A DNA stretch of 37,542 nt from a virus: positions 1-37,542 of the IMG/VR virus record IMGVR_UViG_3300028045_000040. The stretch is one strand, 5' to 3'. This document shows positions 16,379 through 24,628 of the stretch, in pieces. A program made the translations under genes and the position numbers. A model generated the notes under the pieces. That model searched no databases. It had not been told where the DNA came from and saw only the letters and a list, made by a program, of their open reading frames with translations. Position 1 is the stretch's first letter, and every line of letters starts with the position of its first letter.

Positions 16379-16924
16379 ATGGCTTTAATACCTGTTCAAC
16401 ACGTAGTTGCAGATCAGTTCAATGTAGACCCAGATTGGGACTTCTCAACTAATGGTACAATCGAAGCTGGTCAATGCGTCGAACTCAGTACAACTGGATT
16501 CATTCAGTTGGTAGACACCGCTGGAGATAGAGTTCTTGGCATCGCTGGCGATAACCTTATGAATGCTGGAGGCGGTACACCTTACTCTACTAACCTTGTA
16601 ATTGGTGCTGGCGGAAATAGAACGACTTCGACTCAGAATAGAGTCTCTGACTTTTTCGATGAGACAGTCGCATCTGCTCTGCTTACCGTTTATACAGGCG
16701 GTGGACGTTTCTTGAGCGACCAGTATGCAGACCTATCGTACACGACTAACGATCCGCTTTATTCAGACGCAAATGGTGATATTAGTAATGCAAGTGCTGG
16801 TTCTGCTGTCGTTATGGGTGTTTGCGTAACTGTTCCTGGTGCATACCCAAGTGGAGTACCTGGCACAGACGTATCCGGTTCAATCACTCTTGGTAACTAC
16901 CTTGAGTTCATTCTTGTTCACTAA
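16379..16924 (+). CDS. Capsid decoration/stabilising protein
   Basis: 181 residues, start after AAAGGAGATTAAC. The sequence is beta-rich and Gly-rich: GTIEAGQCVELSTTGFIQLV, DTAGDRVLGIAGDN, RVSDFFDETVASALLTVYTGGG, and GVPGTDVSGSITLGNYLEF at the end. An N-terminal pattern of accepting a default value and a sandwich fold is typical of capsid cement proteins encoded directly before the major capsid gene. The position between protease and capsid genes fits this. I assign it by pattern and synteny, without an exact family name. Confidence 0.75.
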   Translation: MALIPVQHVVADQFNVDPDWDFSTNGTIEAGQCVELSTTGFIQLVDTAGDRVLGIAGDNLMNAGGGTPYSTNLVIGAGGNRTTSTQNRVSDFFDETVASALLTVYTGGGRFLSDQYADLSYTTNDPLYSDANGDISNASAGSAVVMGVCVTVPGAYPSGVPGTDVSGSITLGNYLEFILVH

Positions 16925-17015
16925 AAGCAGTTAAGTAGTTAAATAGTATTTATTAACATCGAGTACTTTAAAATTTCAAGGAATATTTAAAGACAGATAT
17001 AAAAAGGAGATTAAA

Positions 17016-17894
17016 ATGGCTTTAGCAAAAAATTCACTTACTGATTCGCAAAAAGAAGAAATTATTGCACAGGCTTTGAACACCGATGAAGGTAGAGTTG
17101 CCTTGGCACAAGCTATGGTAGAACCTATCAGACGTTCATTGGAGTATCAAGCTGTTGGACGTAAGCTTCTGATGGTTGACGAACTTCCACAGGGCGCACT
17201 TGCTCGTTACGAACGTGACGTTGCTGCAATCGCACATGTTATTGCTCGTAGAGGTGCTGTACCAGATCAGATCCAAGAAGGAGAAGAAATTCTCGTTCCT
17301 ACGTTCGAGATCGCTGCTCACCCAACCGTTAGACTGTCTGAAATCAAGGCACGTAGATTCTACATTGTAGACCGTGCTCAGATCAAGGCTAAAGAAGCTA
17401 TCCAGAAGGAAGAAGATACGAACATCTTCGCAGCATTGACAGCAGCCGCAAATACGCTGGGTACACAAGTCGTAACCAACGTTGGTACGCTGACAACCGC
17501 TTCGTTGAACACCGCGTTCCGTCTGATCGAACAGCATGACCTTGTTGCTACGAAGATCGTTCTTCATGCTAACCAGTATGCTTCAATCAGAACCTTCGGT
17601 AAAGATTTCTACGACGAGGCAACGACTCGTGAAATCATCACCACTGGCCTTTATGGTCACCTGTGGACAGCCGATATCCATGTCTCTTCAAGAATGGAAA
17701 CTGACGAAATTCTGGTAGTCGCTTCGCCAGATACCGTTGGAGCATTCCCAATTAGACAAGATATCACAGTACTGCCTGCTGATGATCCTAAAAAATTGAG
17801 ACTGGGCTGGGTTATCTACGAAGAAGTTGGTATAGTTGTAATCAATGATTACGCTGTCTCACTGATTCAGGTAACTACTGCTGCTGGTTCTTAA
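17016..17894 (+). CDS. Major capsid protein, HK97 fold
   Basis: 292 residues; start after AAAAGGAGATTAAA. An N-terminal helix-rich arm (TDSQKEEIIAQALNTDEGRVALAQAM) leads to an E-loop-like segment (GAVPDQIQEGEEILVPTFEI, KARRFYIVDRAQIKAKEAIQ). A peripheral-domain spine helix region follows (TTASLNTAFRLIEQHDLVATKIV), then the axial-domain end (LYGHLWTADIHVSSRMETDEILVV, WVIYEEVGIVVINDYAVSLI). It assembles the icosahedral shell and would be the substrate of the upstream protease. Codon use is more GC-rich than in neighbours, as expected for a very highly expressed gene. A strong terminator follows at once. Confidence 0.88.
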   Translation: MALAKNSLTDSQKEEIIAQALNTDEGRVALAQAMVEPIRRSLEYQAVGRKLLMVDELPQGALARYERDVAAIAHVIARRGAVPDQIQEGEEILVPTFEIAAHPTVRLSEIKARRFYIVDRAQIKAKEAIQKEEDTNIFAALTAAANTLGTQVVTNVGTLTTASLNTAFRLIEQHDLVATKIVLHANQYASIRTFGKDFYDEATTREIITTGLYGHLWTADIHVSSRMETDEILVVASPDTVGAFPIRQDITVLPADDPKKLRLGWVIYEEVGIVVINDYAVSLIQVTTAAGS

Positions 17895-17910
17895 TAGTCG
17901 TTATAAGTTT

Positions 17911-17946
17911 AGAAGGGCAAGTCATTTATGTCTTGCCCTTCTTTTT
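17911..17946 (+). terminator. Rho-independent terminator after the capsid gene
   Basis: AGAAGGGCAAG pairs perfectly (11 bp) with CTTGCCCTTCT across a 10-nt loop, followed by TTTTATAT. It lies 17 bases after the capsid stop and closes the head operon. Confidence 0.9.
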
Positions 17947-18102
17947 ATATACATTTTTATTAATCCGATTTTTATAACATACGAAGAGGTTTATAATAAG
18001 TAGTAGTAAAAATATTTTAAATTTTCTTTAAAGAAATCCTTCTGATTTGCCGATATGTATGTGAGAGATAAGATATATCTTAAAACAGAAAGGAATAAGA
18101 AT

Positions 18103-19101
18103 ATGAGAGAACAACCCCACTATACAAATTTATTGACAGAAGAGTTTTTCACAGAACATTATATACGAGGAAGAATGTCATATCCAAAGATAAGAGAAAT
18201 GCTGTTAAAACAAGGATATAATGTTCACGTAGGTACATTATATAATTATGCTAAGAAATTAGGTATAGGTAGAAACAGGTCAGAAGCAAAAAGAAATAGA
18301 GAAGAAAATCCACTTGATTGGTCTATAAGTTATATGACAGAAAGCATCATTGAAGCCATTGATGGGTTTTTATTGGGAGATGGATCAATTCATAAACCTC
18401 AAACTACAGGAACTCTAGACATTACAAGACTAGCTTGTGGTGTACAATATGAAGAGTTCTGCAATTATATGATGAAATGGTTCTCATCGTATAATTCATA
18501 TTGTAAAGAATATAGGAGTTCAAGCATGTCCTCTGGTTTTGTTTGGATGGGAAGAACTAAATTTCATCCTGATTTATATGCACAGCACAACCGCTGGTAT
18601 CATAAAAGCGAGAAAACAGGAAAATGGCTAAAACAACCACCAGATGATGTAAGAATAACTCCTAAATCTGTAATGTTATGGTACTTAGGAGACGGATCTT
18701 GTGTGCAAAAGAATAATACTGTAGTTATTCGTTTATCAACTGATGGATTCGATAAAGAAAGAGTTGAGTTTTTAGCTGATAAAATGAAAGAAAAGGGTAT
18801 AGATTGTTATAGAAATGGAGACAATCGTATACAGATTAAAACAACTGCTGTCCCTGCCTTCTTTAAGTTCATTGGAAAAAAGTCTCCCGTTAAATGTTAT
18901 GATTATAAATTTGATTTACCTGAATGGAGATTTGAAGCAAAAAGAATGAAAGCTGTTGCTGACGAGTTAGGCATTGACTATCAACAATTAGCTCATTTAG
19001 TTAAGATCGGTAAGATCCCTTGTTATAGGATTAGTGAGAAGGGTAGACCTAGATTTCTACCTGAGCATATAGAAGTTGTAAAGAAAGCATTTAGCTTATA
19101 A
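18103..19101 (+). CDS. Free-standing LAGLIDADG homing endonuclease
   Basis: 332 residues from the ATG behind AAAGGAATAAGAAT; an upstream in-frame ATG (18055) has no ribosome site. The N-terminal 70 residues hold a helix-turn-helix-like segment (SYPKIREMLLKQGYNVHVGTL). Two LAGLIDADG motifs follow, IDGFLLGDGSI (about residues 86-96) and LWYLGDGSC (about 192-200), each with the metal-binding Asp. The C-terminus has an excisionase-like helix-turn-helix (AVADELGIDYQQLAHLVKIG) that could help DNA recognition. It sits after the capsid terminator, ten bases ahead of a second endonuclease. It presumably makes a site-specific break that drives its own spread, probably at a nearby capsid-region site. 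Confidence 0.85.
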   Translation: MREQPHYTNLLTEEFFTEHYIRGRMSYPKIREMLLKQGYNVHVGTLYNYAKKLGIGRNRSEAKRNREENPLDWSISYMTESIIEAIDGFLLGDGSIHKPQTTGTLDITRLACGVQYEEFCNYMMKWFSSYNSYCKEYRSSSMSSGFVWMGRTKFHPDLYAQHNRWYHKSEKTGKWLKQPPDDVRITPKSVMLWYLGDGSCVQKNNTVVIRLSTDGFDKERVEFLADKMKEKGIDCYRNGDNRIQIKTTAVPAFFKFIGKKSPVKCYDYKFDLPEWRFEAKRMKAVADELGIDYQQLAHLVKIGKIPCYRISEKGRPRFLPEHIEVVKKAFSL

Positions 19102-19111
19102 GGAAACAAGA

Positions 19112-20386
19112 ATGTCAAGAAAAATATTTAATTACGAATCTGTCATATTAGTTAATGAGACTATAAAAGAATATGGCTACAATCCAGATAAATACGGAAA
19201 AGCTTCTGCCAAATTCATTATATGCTCATGCCGTTACTGCGGAGAACCTCATAAGATACGAAAAGGGTTTTATAACAAGTCTGGGTCTGCATGTCATAAG
19301 CAATGTAAAATAGAAGAGATGAAGCAGCAGAAGTCTCCTTTTTTAGATATTAAGGTTAGGGAGAAGGCTAAGAAGACTAATTTTGAGAGATATGGATTTG
19401 AGCAGGCAAGTAGTAATAAGGATATAGGGAAGAAGATATCTCTTTCTAAGTTGACTGAGGACTATAAAAACATTGATCTTACGGTACAAGATGAGAAATC
19501 TTTAAAGAAAAACCTTAGAAAGATAAATAAGCAGAGAAAGTTAATTGTAGAGACAATAAGGGAATTTTATTTTGGCGAAATCTTAGTTAAAGCTGGAAAA
19601 ATCATATCTCCTTATAAGTTAGACATATATTTACCTGAGAATAAGTTTGCTATTGAGTTTAATGGCAGTTATTGGCATTCAGAGGCTGTTTTAGATGTTA
19701 AAGATGCTAGAAGGAAGCATATTAACAAGACTAAGATGTGTAGAGAGAGAGGAATTCGTTTATTTCATATCTTTGAGTATCAGTGGGAGACTCGTTCTAA
19801 GCAGCTTTTAAACTTTATAAGGACAATACTGAATAAAAACGCTGTTAAGGTCGCAGGGAGGAAGTGTGAGGTCTCCAGCGACCCTTGTAAGGAGTTCTTC
19901 AATGCTAATCATATACAGGGATATGGTCAAGGAACTAAAAAGTTTTTTAATCTTGTTTATAAGGGAAAGATAGTTGCATCTATGACAGCATCTAGACATC
20001 ATAGACAGGGATCTGATAGTAAATCTATCGTTTTGAATAGGTTATGTTTTGATAGTGGGGTTAATGTACAGGGTGGATCTAGTAAGTTGTTTAAATATTT
20101 TAAGGAGTGGGCTAAGAATGAGGGATATGACAAGATTATATCTTGGTCTGACAATTGTTGGACTGAGGGGAATATTTATGGGGTTTTGGGATTTGATTTG
20201 GTAAGTGAGTCTGCTCCTGATTATTTTTATTGGGATATTAAAACTAAGAAATACATATCTAAGCAGAGTCAGAAGAAGTCTAATAGCGGATGTCCCAAAG
20301 AGATAACTGAGAGGGAGTGGAGTAAAGATAAAGGACTTTTCAGAATTTATGACTGTGGGAAGAAATTATTTGAATATAATTTATAA
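19112..20386 (+). CDS. Vsr-like PD-(D/E)XK homing endonuclease
   Basis: 424 residues; start after AAGGAAACAAGA. The N-terminal part has a Cys-rich element (CRYCGEPH and later CHKQC) that may bind zinc. The nuclease core, residues about 145-235, reads LDIYLPENKFAIEFNGSYWH, RRKHINKTKMCRERGIRLFHIFEYQWE. The Asp-x-n-Glu, Trp-His and hydrophobic strand pattern is that of the Vsr-like phage homing endonucleases (I-Bth0305I type). The C-terminal 190 residues resemble an acyltransferase-like fold often attached to such enzymes (NLVYKGKIVASMTASRHH, GSSKLFKYFKEWAKNEG, GNIYGVLGFDLVSESAPDYF); its role is unknown. It likely forms a homing pair with the preceding gene. Confidence 0.8.
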   Translation: MSRKIFNYESVILVNETIKEYGYNPDKYGKASAKFIICSCRYCGEPHKIRKGFYNKSGSACHKQCKIEEMKQQKSPFLDIKVREKAKKTNFERYGFEQASSNKDIGKKISLSKLTEDYKNIDLTVQDEKSLKKNLRKINKQRKLIVETIREFYFGEILVKAGKIISPYKLDIYLPENKFAIEFNGSYWHSEAVLDVKDARRKHINKTKMCRERGIRLFHIFEYQWETRSKQLLNFIRTILNKNAVKVAGRKCEVSSDPCKEFFNANHIQGYGQGTKKFFNLVYKGKIVASMTASRHHRQGSDSKSIVLNRLCFDSGVNVQGGSSKLFKYFKEWAKNEGYDKIISWSDNCWTEGNIYGVLGFDLVSESAPDYFYWDIKTKKYISKQSQKKSNSGCPKEITEREWSKDKGLFRIYDCGKKLFEYNL

Positions 20387-20399
20387 AGGAGTTGTATAA

Positions 20400-20426
20400 T
20401 TTTTGCGAAATATAAATATAAAATAG
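20400..20426 (+). promoter_or_regulatory. TTTTTGCGAAATA element, copy 1 (candidate phage promoter)
   Basis: TTTTTGCGAAATA followed by TAAATATAAAATAG, 13 bases after the endonuclease stop and directly upstream of the hairpin RNA/terminator unit. The same 12-base core occurs at 20525 and 33925, always in an intergenic region on the plus strand. Confidence 0.5.
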
Positions 20427-20507
20427 CTCTAACAGTCATCAGACTGTAACCATAGAGGTAGTCATAGGAAAGAAAGGTAAGTCATTTTGGCTTGCTTTTC
20501 TTTTTTT
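20427..20507 (+). ncRNA. Candidate short RNA between promoter-like motif and terminator
   Basis: About 80 nt. The 5' part forms ACAGTC/GACTGT (loop ATCA) inside an outer CTCTA/TAGAG stem (20427-20457). The 3' end is a rho-independent terminator. No open reading frame is seen. It could be an independent small RNA or just the trailer of the endonuclease transcript. Confidence 0.4.
20470..20507 (+). terminator. Rho-independent terminator
   Basis: AAGAAAGGTAAGTC pairs with GGCTTGCTTTTCTT through 14 bp including two G-U pairs, loop ATTTT, followed by five further T. It resembles the capsid-gene terminator (shared AAGTCATTT around the loop). Confidence 0.85.
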
Positions 20508-20524
20508 GTGAAGGTTTTTCTTAT

Positions 20525-20545
20525 TTTTTGCGAAATATATAATAG
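20525..20545 (+). promoter_or_regulatory. TTTTTGCGAAATA element, copy 2 (candidate phage promoter)
   Basis: TTTTTGCGAAATA then TATAATAG, located after a terminator and about 30 bases ahead of the start of the pyrophosphatase-fold gene. Position and repetition argue for a promoter used by a phage-encoded or modified RNA polymerase. Confidence 0.5.
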
Positions 20546-20568
20546 AACCTTACAGAAAAGGAAGTGTT

Positions 20569-21060
20569 ATGAAAATTATAGAAACAAGCAGTTATAGACG
20601 TTCAAAGAGAATCAAGAGAGCTATAGATGAAAATTTAGGATATGAAAGAGATTTCGCTGATATAAAGGTGAAGATCGAGAATGCTGCTGGTACAGTTCGT
20701 TATGGAATAGACCCAGACGGAAACGAATGGAGAACAGAATTCGAATATGACTATGGATTCGTAACAAAGTTAATAGGAGATGACGGTGATGGATTGGATG
20801 TATATCTTGGTCCTGATGAAGAAGCAGAAAATGCATATTCTGTTACTCAAGTAGATAAAGAGACAGGTGACTTTGATGAGTTGAAAATTATGTTAGGGTT
20901 CGATTCAGAAAAAGACGCAAAAGAAGCATATCTAAAGCATTATGATTCTCCTGATTTTTTTGGTGGAATAACAACAATATCAATGGATGAATTTAAAAAA
21001 GCCATAAATGGAAAAGGAGAGAAGGTTCCTCTGACTTGGAAGAAAAAAGATTTAGACTAA
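20569..21060 (+). CDS. Phage inorganic-pyrophosphatase-fold (InPase) protein
   Basis: 163 residues; start after AAAAGGAAGTGTT. It begins MKIIETSSYRRSKR, sharing the leader of the minus-strand genes at 26854-29412. The core (residues 45-110) has WRTEFEYDYGFVTKLIG, DDGDGLDVYLGP and a FDELKIMLGFDSEKDAKEAY segment. This matches the InPase domain found in phages and mobile elements. The acidic DGDGLD cluster could bind metal for phosphoanhydride hydrolysis; substrate unknown. The gene converges with the minus-strand block, the stops being only ten bases apart. Confidence 0.8.
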   Translation: MKIIETSSYRRSKRIKRAIDENLGYERDFADIKVKIENAAGTVRYGIDPDGNEWRTEFEYDYGFVTKLIGDDGDGLDVYLGPDEEAENAYSVTQVDKETGDFDELKIMLGFDSEKDAKEAYLKHYDSPDFFGGITTISMDEFKKAINGKGEKVPLTWKKKDLD

Positions 21061-21070
21061 TTTTAAAATA

Positions 21071-22174
21071 CTATGCTCTATTTTCTGTTCTACCACCAGC
21101 ACTTATCCTTAAATGCAACAATCCAGATAAATTGTCTGAGACAGTAAAACTTAACTCATCATCATTTTCTGGTTTCAATAATAAAGGCTCCATATGCTGA
21201 GATCTTAATGTCACCCATGTATTAGTTCCATCACTACCACTTCCAGCAATAATTGTACCTGGTAATTGCATGAAATCCATCAAAGATAGTACAGTTTGCG
21301 TAAATAAAGTTTTTCCGTCTTGTACCCGTTGATAGTTTAAACCTACAGTCAGTGTAACTCCTAAAAACTTGTCATAAGCAAGATAAGGCATTGTTGCATC
21401 TGCTAATGTTCCAGTAATAGCGTCTGCTACTGAAATTGTAAACTCATCGACATGGAACCAAGTATCTTTATCAGCATTGACTACAAACTTAATTGAACCT
21501 CCTGTTTCTTGGAATTGTATATCATCCATGTAAAAATCTGGTGCAGCACCTGATTTAGTAATTGCTTCTATTCTTATTGCATCTATGGTTCCAGAGGTTA
21601 ATCCCATGTCAGTAAGGGGAATGGATATCAAGTGCCATGTATTAAACGTAGAGAAGCTAAAATAATCTTCTAAAAATACTGCTGTACCTACTTGTGCTAC
21701 TGTTCCTGTATCCCATCCATATACTGAGTATGAATCACCTGCTGCCCAGTTATTAATAACTTTTATCCATATGGTTAATGCGGTATATGATGATACCGTA
21801 AGATTAGACCCTTTATCTATTTGCATAACATTACCAACTGCTGCTGCATTTGTGCGTATTACATTTGTGCCTCCATGAGCGGCAGGTGGTGCTCCAGCAG
21901 CATAATTAAATGTATATTTAACACCTGATATAGATGATGCTGTCCAATATACATCGTCTATCCCATTCCCATTATGAACGTTTTCTGGAGTACCTGAGAA
22001 TGATGCGTCTTGGTTCATATCTGAGCCATAAGTTGTATCAGAGAAAAACTTTATAGTATTCTCATATGTTTTTAAAACACGAGTGGCTACGACTAGGGCA
22101 TTTTCTTCTTCTCCATCAACAACACAAGCTTTGCGTCCTGTCAATGGGTCTGTAATGTGTACTTTTATAGACAT
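21071..22174 (-). CDS. Virion protein with jelly-roll (carbohydrate-binding-like) segment
   Basis: 367 residues ending in TAG; GGGAATAATCT precedes the ATG. The N-terminus reads VHITDPLTGRKACVVDG. The middle (residues about 75-230) is beta-rich with patterns of a galactose-binding-like jelly roll: LTIWIKVINNW, TWHLISIPLTDMGLTSGTIDAIRI, FYMDDIQFQE. The C-terminal third is another beta domain. Such proteins are usually decoration or receptor-binding components. It is last in the minus-strand operon, three bases after the previous stop. Confidence 0.7.
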   Translation of the reverse strand: MSIKVHITDPLTGRKACVVDGEEENALVVATRVLKTYENTIKFFSDTTYGSDMNQDASFSGTPENVHNGNGIDDVYWTASSISGVKYTFNYAAGAPPAAHGGTNVIRTNAAAVGNVMQIDKGSNLTVSSYTALTIWIKVINNWAAGDSYSVYGWDTGTVAQVGTAVFLEDYFSFSTFNTWHLISIPLTDMGLTSGTIDAIRIEAITKSGAAPDFYMDDIQFQETGGSIKFVVNADKDTWFHVDEFTISVADAITGTLADATMPYLAYDKFLGVTLTVGLNYQRVQDGKTLFTQTVLSLMDFMQLPGTIIAGSGSDGTNTWVTLRSQHMEPLLLKPENDDELSFTVSDNLSGLLHLRISAGGRTENRA

Positions 22175-22177
22175 AGA

Positions 22178-22753
22178 TTATTCCCTGTCAATAAAATAGA
22201 AAACAACTGTTCCCCTAAGAGCGACAGATCCTGCAACACAATATATGGTAAAAACTTGGTTTTTGGGAATTATAATATCTTGTTCTGCATTAAAATTAAC
22301 TGTTGCCGCACTAGTTAGCCATAACTTTTGTATTGTAGTACCTCCAGATACCCCTGTTATGTCTACTGCCGCATCAGCAGTTCTAGAAAGACAAATAACA
22401 TCTGCTATGTTTCCTGATCCAGCGTTTAGATTTGCTGGTGTAATGGTTTCTGAACTTGCTCCTCCTGCTGTCCCAACTATATCGCCAAGCTTATAATAGA
22501 CCTGTTCTGCTGAAGGAGTTTGCCACCAAACTCCTTCTATGACCATATCTTTATCGCTTGTGTTTTTTAGATAGAAAATTACGTCGTCTGCTCCTGCTGG
22601 AGTAGCTGCAAAAAGAGCGTTAAAAGATAATCCATGTTCATGATTAGCTTCATGCTCTGCCGTTACAATTGATGATAACGTACTCATTTGACCTTCAGAA
22701 TTAACTTTTACAGTTCTTCCAGTCCCGCCACCGTCTTCTATTTGAATTCCCAC
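22178..22753 (-). CDS. Virion beta-sandwich protein (GTG start)
   Basis: 191 residues with a GTG start behind AAGGAGATATA. The N-terminus has DGGGTGRTVKVNSEGQM, a divergent form of the DGTGxGFLAxV signature of the next two genes. The remainder is beta-rich: IFYLKNTSDKDMVIEGVWW, IIIPKNQVFTIYCVAGSVAL. It is probably the third member of a tandemly duplicated family of capsid- or tail-surface proteins. No enzymatic motif is seen. Confidence 0.72.
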   Translation of the reverse strand: MGIQIEDGGGTGRTVKVNSEGQMSTLSSIVTAEHEANHEHGLSFNALFAATPAGADDVIFYLKNTSDKDMVIEGVWWQTPSAEQVYYKLGDIVGTAGGASSETITPANLNAGSGNIADVICLSRTADAAVDITGVSGGTTIQKLWLTSAATVNFNAEQDIIIPKNQVFTIYCVAGSVALRGTVVFYFIDRE

Positions 22754-22762
22754 TATATCTCC

Positions 22763-23350
22763 TTATGTTGCATGTAATTCATAATACATTACATTTACTC
22801 TAATAATATCTCCTGCTGTTGCCGAATTTGCCAAAATCATCATTGTATTATTGGGTCCAATTATTAATGCATCATCGTATTCGTAAGTAAAAGTAGGTTG
22901 AGCTTGCCATCCAAGACGAATGTCAGCGAGTTCTATCCCTTCTGTCGCAAAAGTAATTGGTGTCGCTCCGTTATTAGTATCTTTAACTGTCGATGCTATA
23001 GCGTTTGCTGATCCAAAATTAAAATTTGTTGGTGTAGTATCGACTCCTCCTGCTAATGTTGTTGGATTCCCAAAAACTTCGAATTTAGTTTCGCCAGCAG
23101 AGTTTGTGCTAAAAACTATTTTTCTTATAGCAATACCTTTTGCTTTTCCTGTATACGTAAAATATCCAACAACTTCATTTGTAGCGTTTACTTGCTGGAT
23201 GTGTCTCCAATACGTATTAAAAGCGTTTTCATGTTCAAGACTATGATGAAAAATATGAGAGCGGTTATCATTTTGTGTTCTTAGCCTGTTTTCATCGTCT
23301 ACTGCTGCGAGGAAACCGTTCCCTGTCCCATCTTTAATAAAAGTTGACAT
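22763..23350 (-). CDS. Virion protein, DGTGxGF family
   Basis: 195 residues. It begins STFIKDGTGNGFLAAVDDEN, then a His-rich segment (HIFHHSLEHENAFN), a beta-rich body and a C-terminal signature DDALIIGPNNTMMILANSA ending VNVMYYEL. The same start and end signatures occur in the next gene upstream, giving clear paralogy at equal length. A decoration, fibre or receptor-binding role is inferred from composition and neighbours. Confidence 0.75.
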   Translation of the reverse strand: MSTFIKDGTGNGFLAAVDDENRLRTQNDNRSHIFHHSLEHENAFNTYWRHIQQVNATNEVVGYFTYTGKAKGIAIRKIVFSTNSAGETKFEVFGNPTTLAGGVDTTPTNFNFGSANAIASTVKDTNNGATPITFATEGIELADIRLGWQAQPTFTYEYDDALIIGPNNTMMILANSATAGDIIRVNVMYYELHAT

Positions 23351-23360
23351 ATTAGCTCCC

Positions 23361-23948
23361 TTACTCCATTTCCTTCATTATAAACGACAATCTTGTATAT
23401 AAAATTCCATTGGTTTGATCTCCGACGTAAGATAACTCCATTGTTCGGTTTGGTCCTATAATTACTGCTCCCTCTTTATTAAAAGCGTGCATATCTCCTT
23501 CTGCCTTTGTATACCATCTATCTATTTCGGTAGCCGTTCCAGCAAGTGTTGGAGCACCTTGATAAGCTGTAACTTCTGCATCATTTCCAGATCCAGCAAA
23601 CACATTAACAGGAGTTGTCACGCTACCTCCTGATGAATAAGTTCTGCCTAAAGCGATTCTATAATAATTACTAACATTTGGGAATGCAGTTCCACCAGAA
23701 CTATCTATAATTTGATGTCTTATATATGTTATAACCATATTTCTAGTTGATGATGTATTTTTAAAATGCAATCCGACTACGGTTGCCGCAGCGAGATTTG
23801 CAACTCCTATGCACTGATAGGCTTGTTGATCGTTTAGACTTATAAGGTGTTGTATAGACTCACTCTCTGCATTAACCCATAATCTTTTATTACTGTTAAC
23901 TTTAGCTAAAAAGCCTTTACCAGTTCCATCTCTTAAAAAATCTGACAT
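23361..23948 (-). CDS. Virion protein, DGTGxGF family paralog
   Basis: 195 residues. N-terminus SDFLRDGTGKGFLAKVNSNK; C-terminal signature EGAVIIGPNRTMELSYVGD. It is related to the gene at 22763-23350 throughout, so the two arose by duplication. The body is beta-rich with an aromatic stretch IDRWYTKAEGDMHAFNKEG. Its start overlaps the stop of a small upstream gene (TAATG). Confidence 0.75.
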   Translation of the reverse strand: MSDFLRDGTGKGFLAKVNSNKRLWVNAESESIQHLISLNDQQAYQCIGVANLAAATVVGLHFKNTSSTRNMVITYIRHQIIDSSGGTAFPNVSNYYRIALGRTYSSGGSVTTPVNVFAGSGNDAEVTAYQGAPTLAGTATEIDRWYTKAEGDMHAFNKEGAVIIGPNRTMELSYVGDQTNGILYTRLSFIMKEME

Positions 23949-24118
23949 TAGCCTACCTCTTGGTTAGTAATTATATTATCTGTTATTAAACTTAAATGAA
24001 GATTCATTTTTTTCAATTCTTTCAGTATGGACTCAAGCGTTTGTTGAGTGTTTTGGTCTGAAGTAATAGATTGTGGTCTATTGCCTTCTGTTTCTTGCGG
24101 TAATGGTGTATAGCTCAT
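23948..24118 (-). CDS. Small 56-residue protein with helical tail
   Basis: A short gene beginning MSYTPLPQETEGNRPQSI and containing a heptad-like helix (LESILKELKKMNLHLSLI). Its stop overlaps the next start as TAATG, the coupling used elsewhere in this genome. The ribosome site is weak. Coupling, sensible composition and lack of another gene in the gap support it; function unknown. Confidence 0.6.
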   Translation of the reverse strand: MSYTPLPQETEGNRPQSITSDQNTQQTLESILKELKKMNLHLSLITDNIITNQEVG

Positions 24119-24150
24119 AGTATCAATTAAACATTATATTGAAAAATCCT

Positions 24151-24573
24151 TTAAATTATTCTCCATTCTGATCCATCGCATACAACATGTATAGTTTGAT
24201 TTTCTGTTGCAACAATAATTATGTCCCATCCATCTATCTCGTCGTTTTCATTTCCGTCTATATTTACATTATTGCTGCTAGAGTCTATTTTTTTAATAAA
24301 GAAGTCTTTACCTTCCGAAGAAGCGACTGGTGGAAGAGTTATAGTCATAACTCCGGATGAAGCGTCACATAGAATAACTCGATCAGTTGAAGTTGCTGTA
24401 TAGTCTCCCGTTATTGGGTTTGTAGTTATCGCCAGTATTGGAGCCCCACCAGGAAAATTGATCCAAGACGTAGTTCCCGTATCATATTTAAGGATATCTC
24501 CGTTAGCTAAAGCTACAAGAGTTACGTCTGCAAGTTCTGAAATCTCGTCTACTATTCTAAGTGCACTTGGCAT
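24151..24573 (-). CDS. Tail-fibre/virion beta-prism domain protein
   Basis: 140 residues; AGGTGAATA before the ATG. The pattern DRVILCDASSGVMTITLPP, GKDFFIKKIDSSSNNVNIDG, then IDGWDIIIVA and HVVCDGSEWRII is a repeat type common in phage fibre and virion-surface proteins. The N-terminal 50 residues (ALANGDILKYDTGTTSWIN) resemble fibre tip modules. It is probably a trimeric or surface-exposed structural protein. Confidence 0.72.
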   Translation of the reverse strand: MPSALRIVDEISELADVTLVALANGDILKYDTGTTSWINFPGGAPILAITTNPITGDYTATSTDRVILCDASSGVMTITLPPVASSEGKDFFIKKIDSSSNNVNIDGNENDEIDGWDIIIVATENQTIHVVCDGSEWRII

Positions 24574-24628
24574 TATTCACCTATATAAAAAACAAATACT
24601 TAACATTAAATTCAATAAACTAGTGCAA

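Noticed and set aside
18055-18102. Upstream ATG as the start of the LAGLIDADG endonuclease
   Set aside because: No ribosome site before it; the ATG at 18103 follows AAAGGAATAAGAAT and precedes the conserved part.
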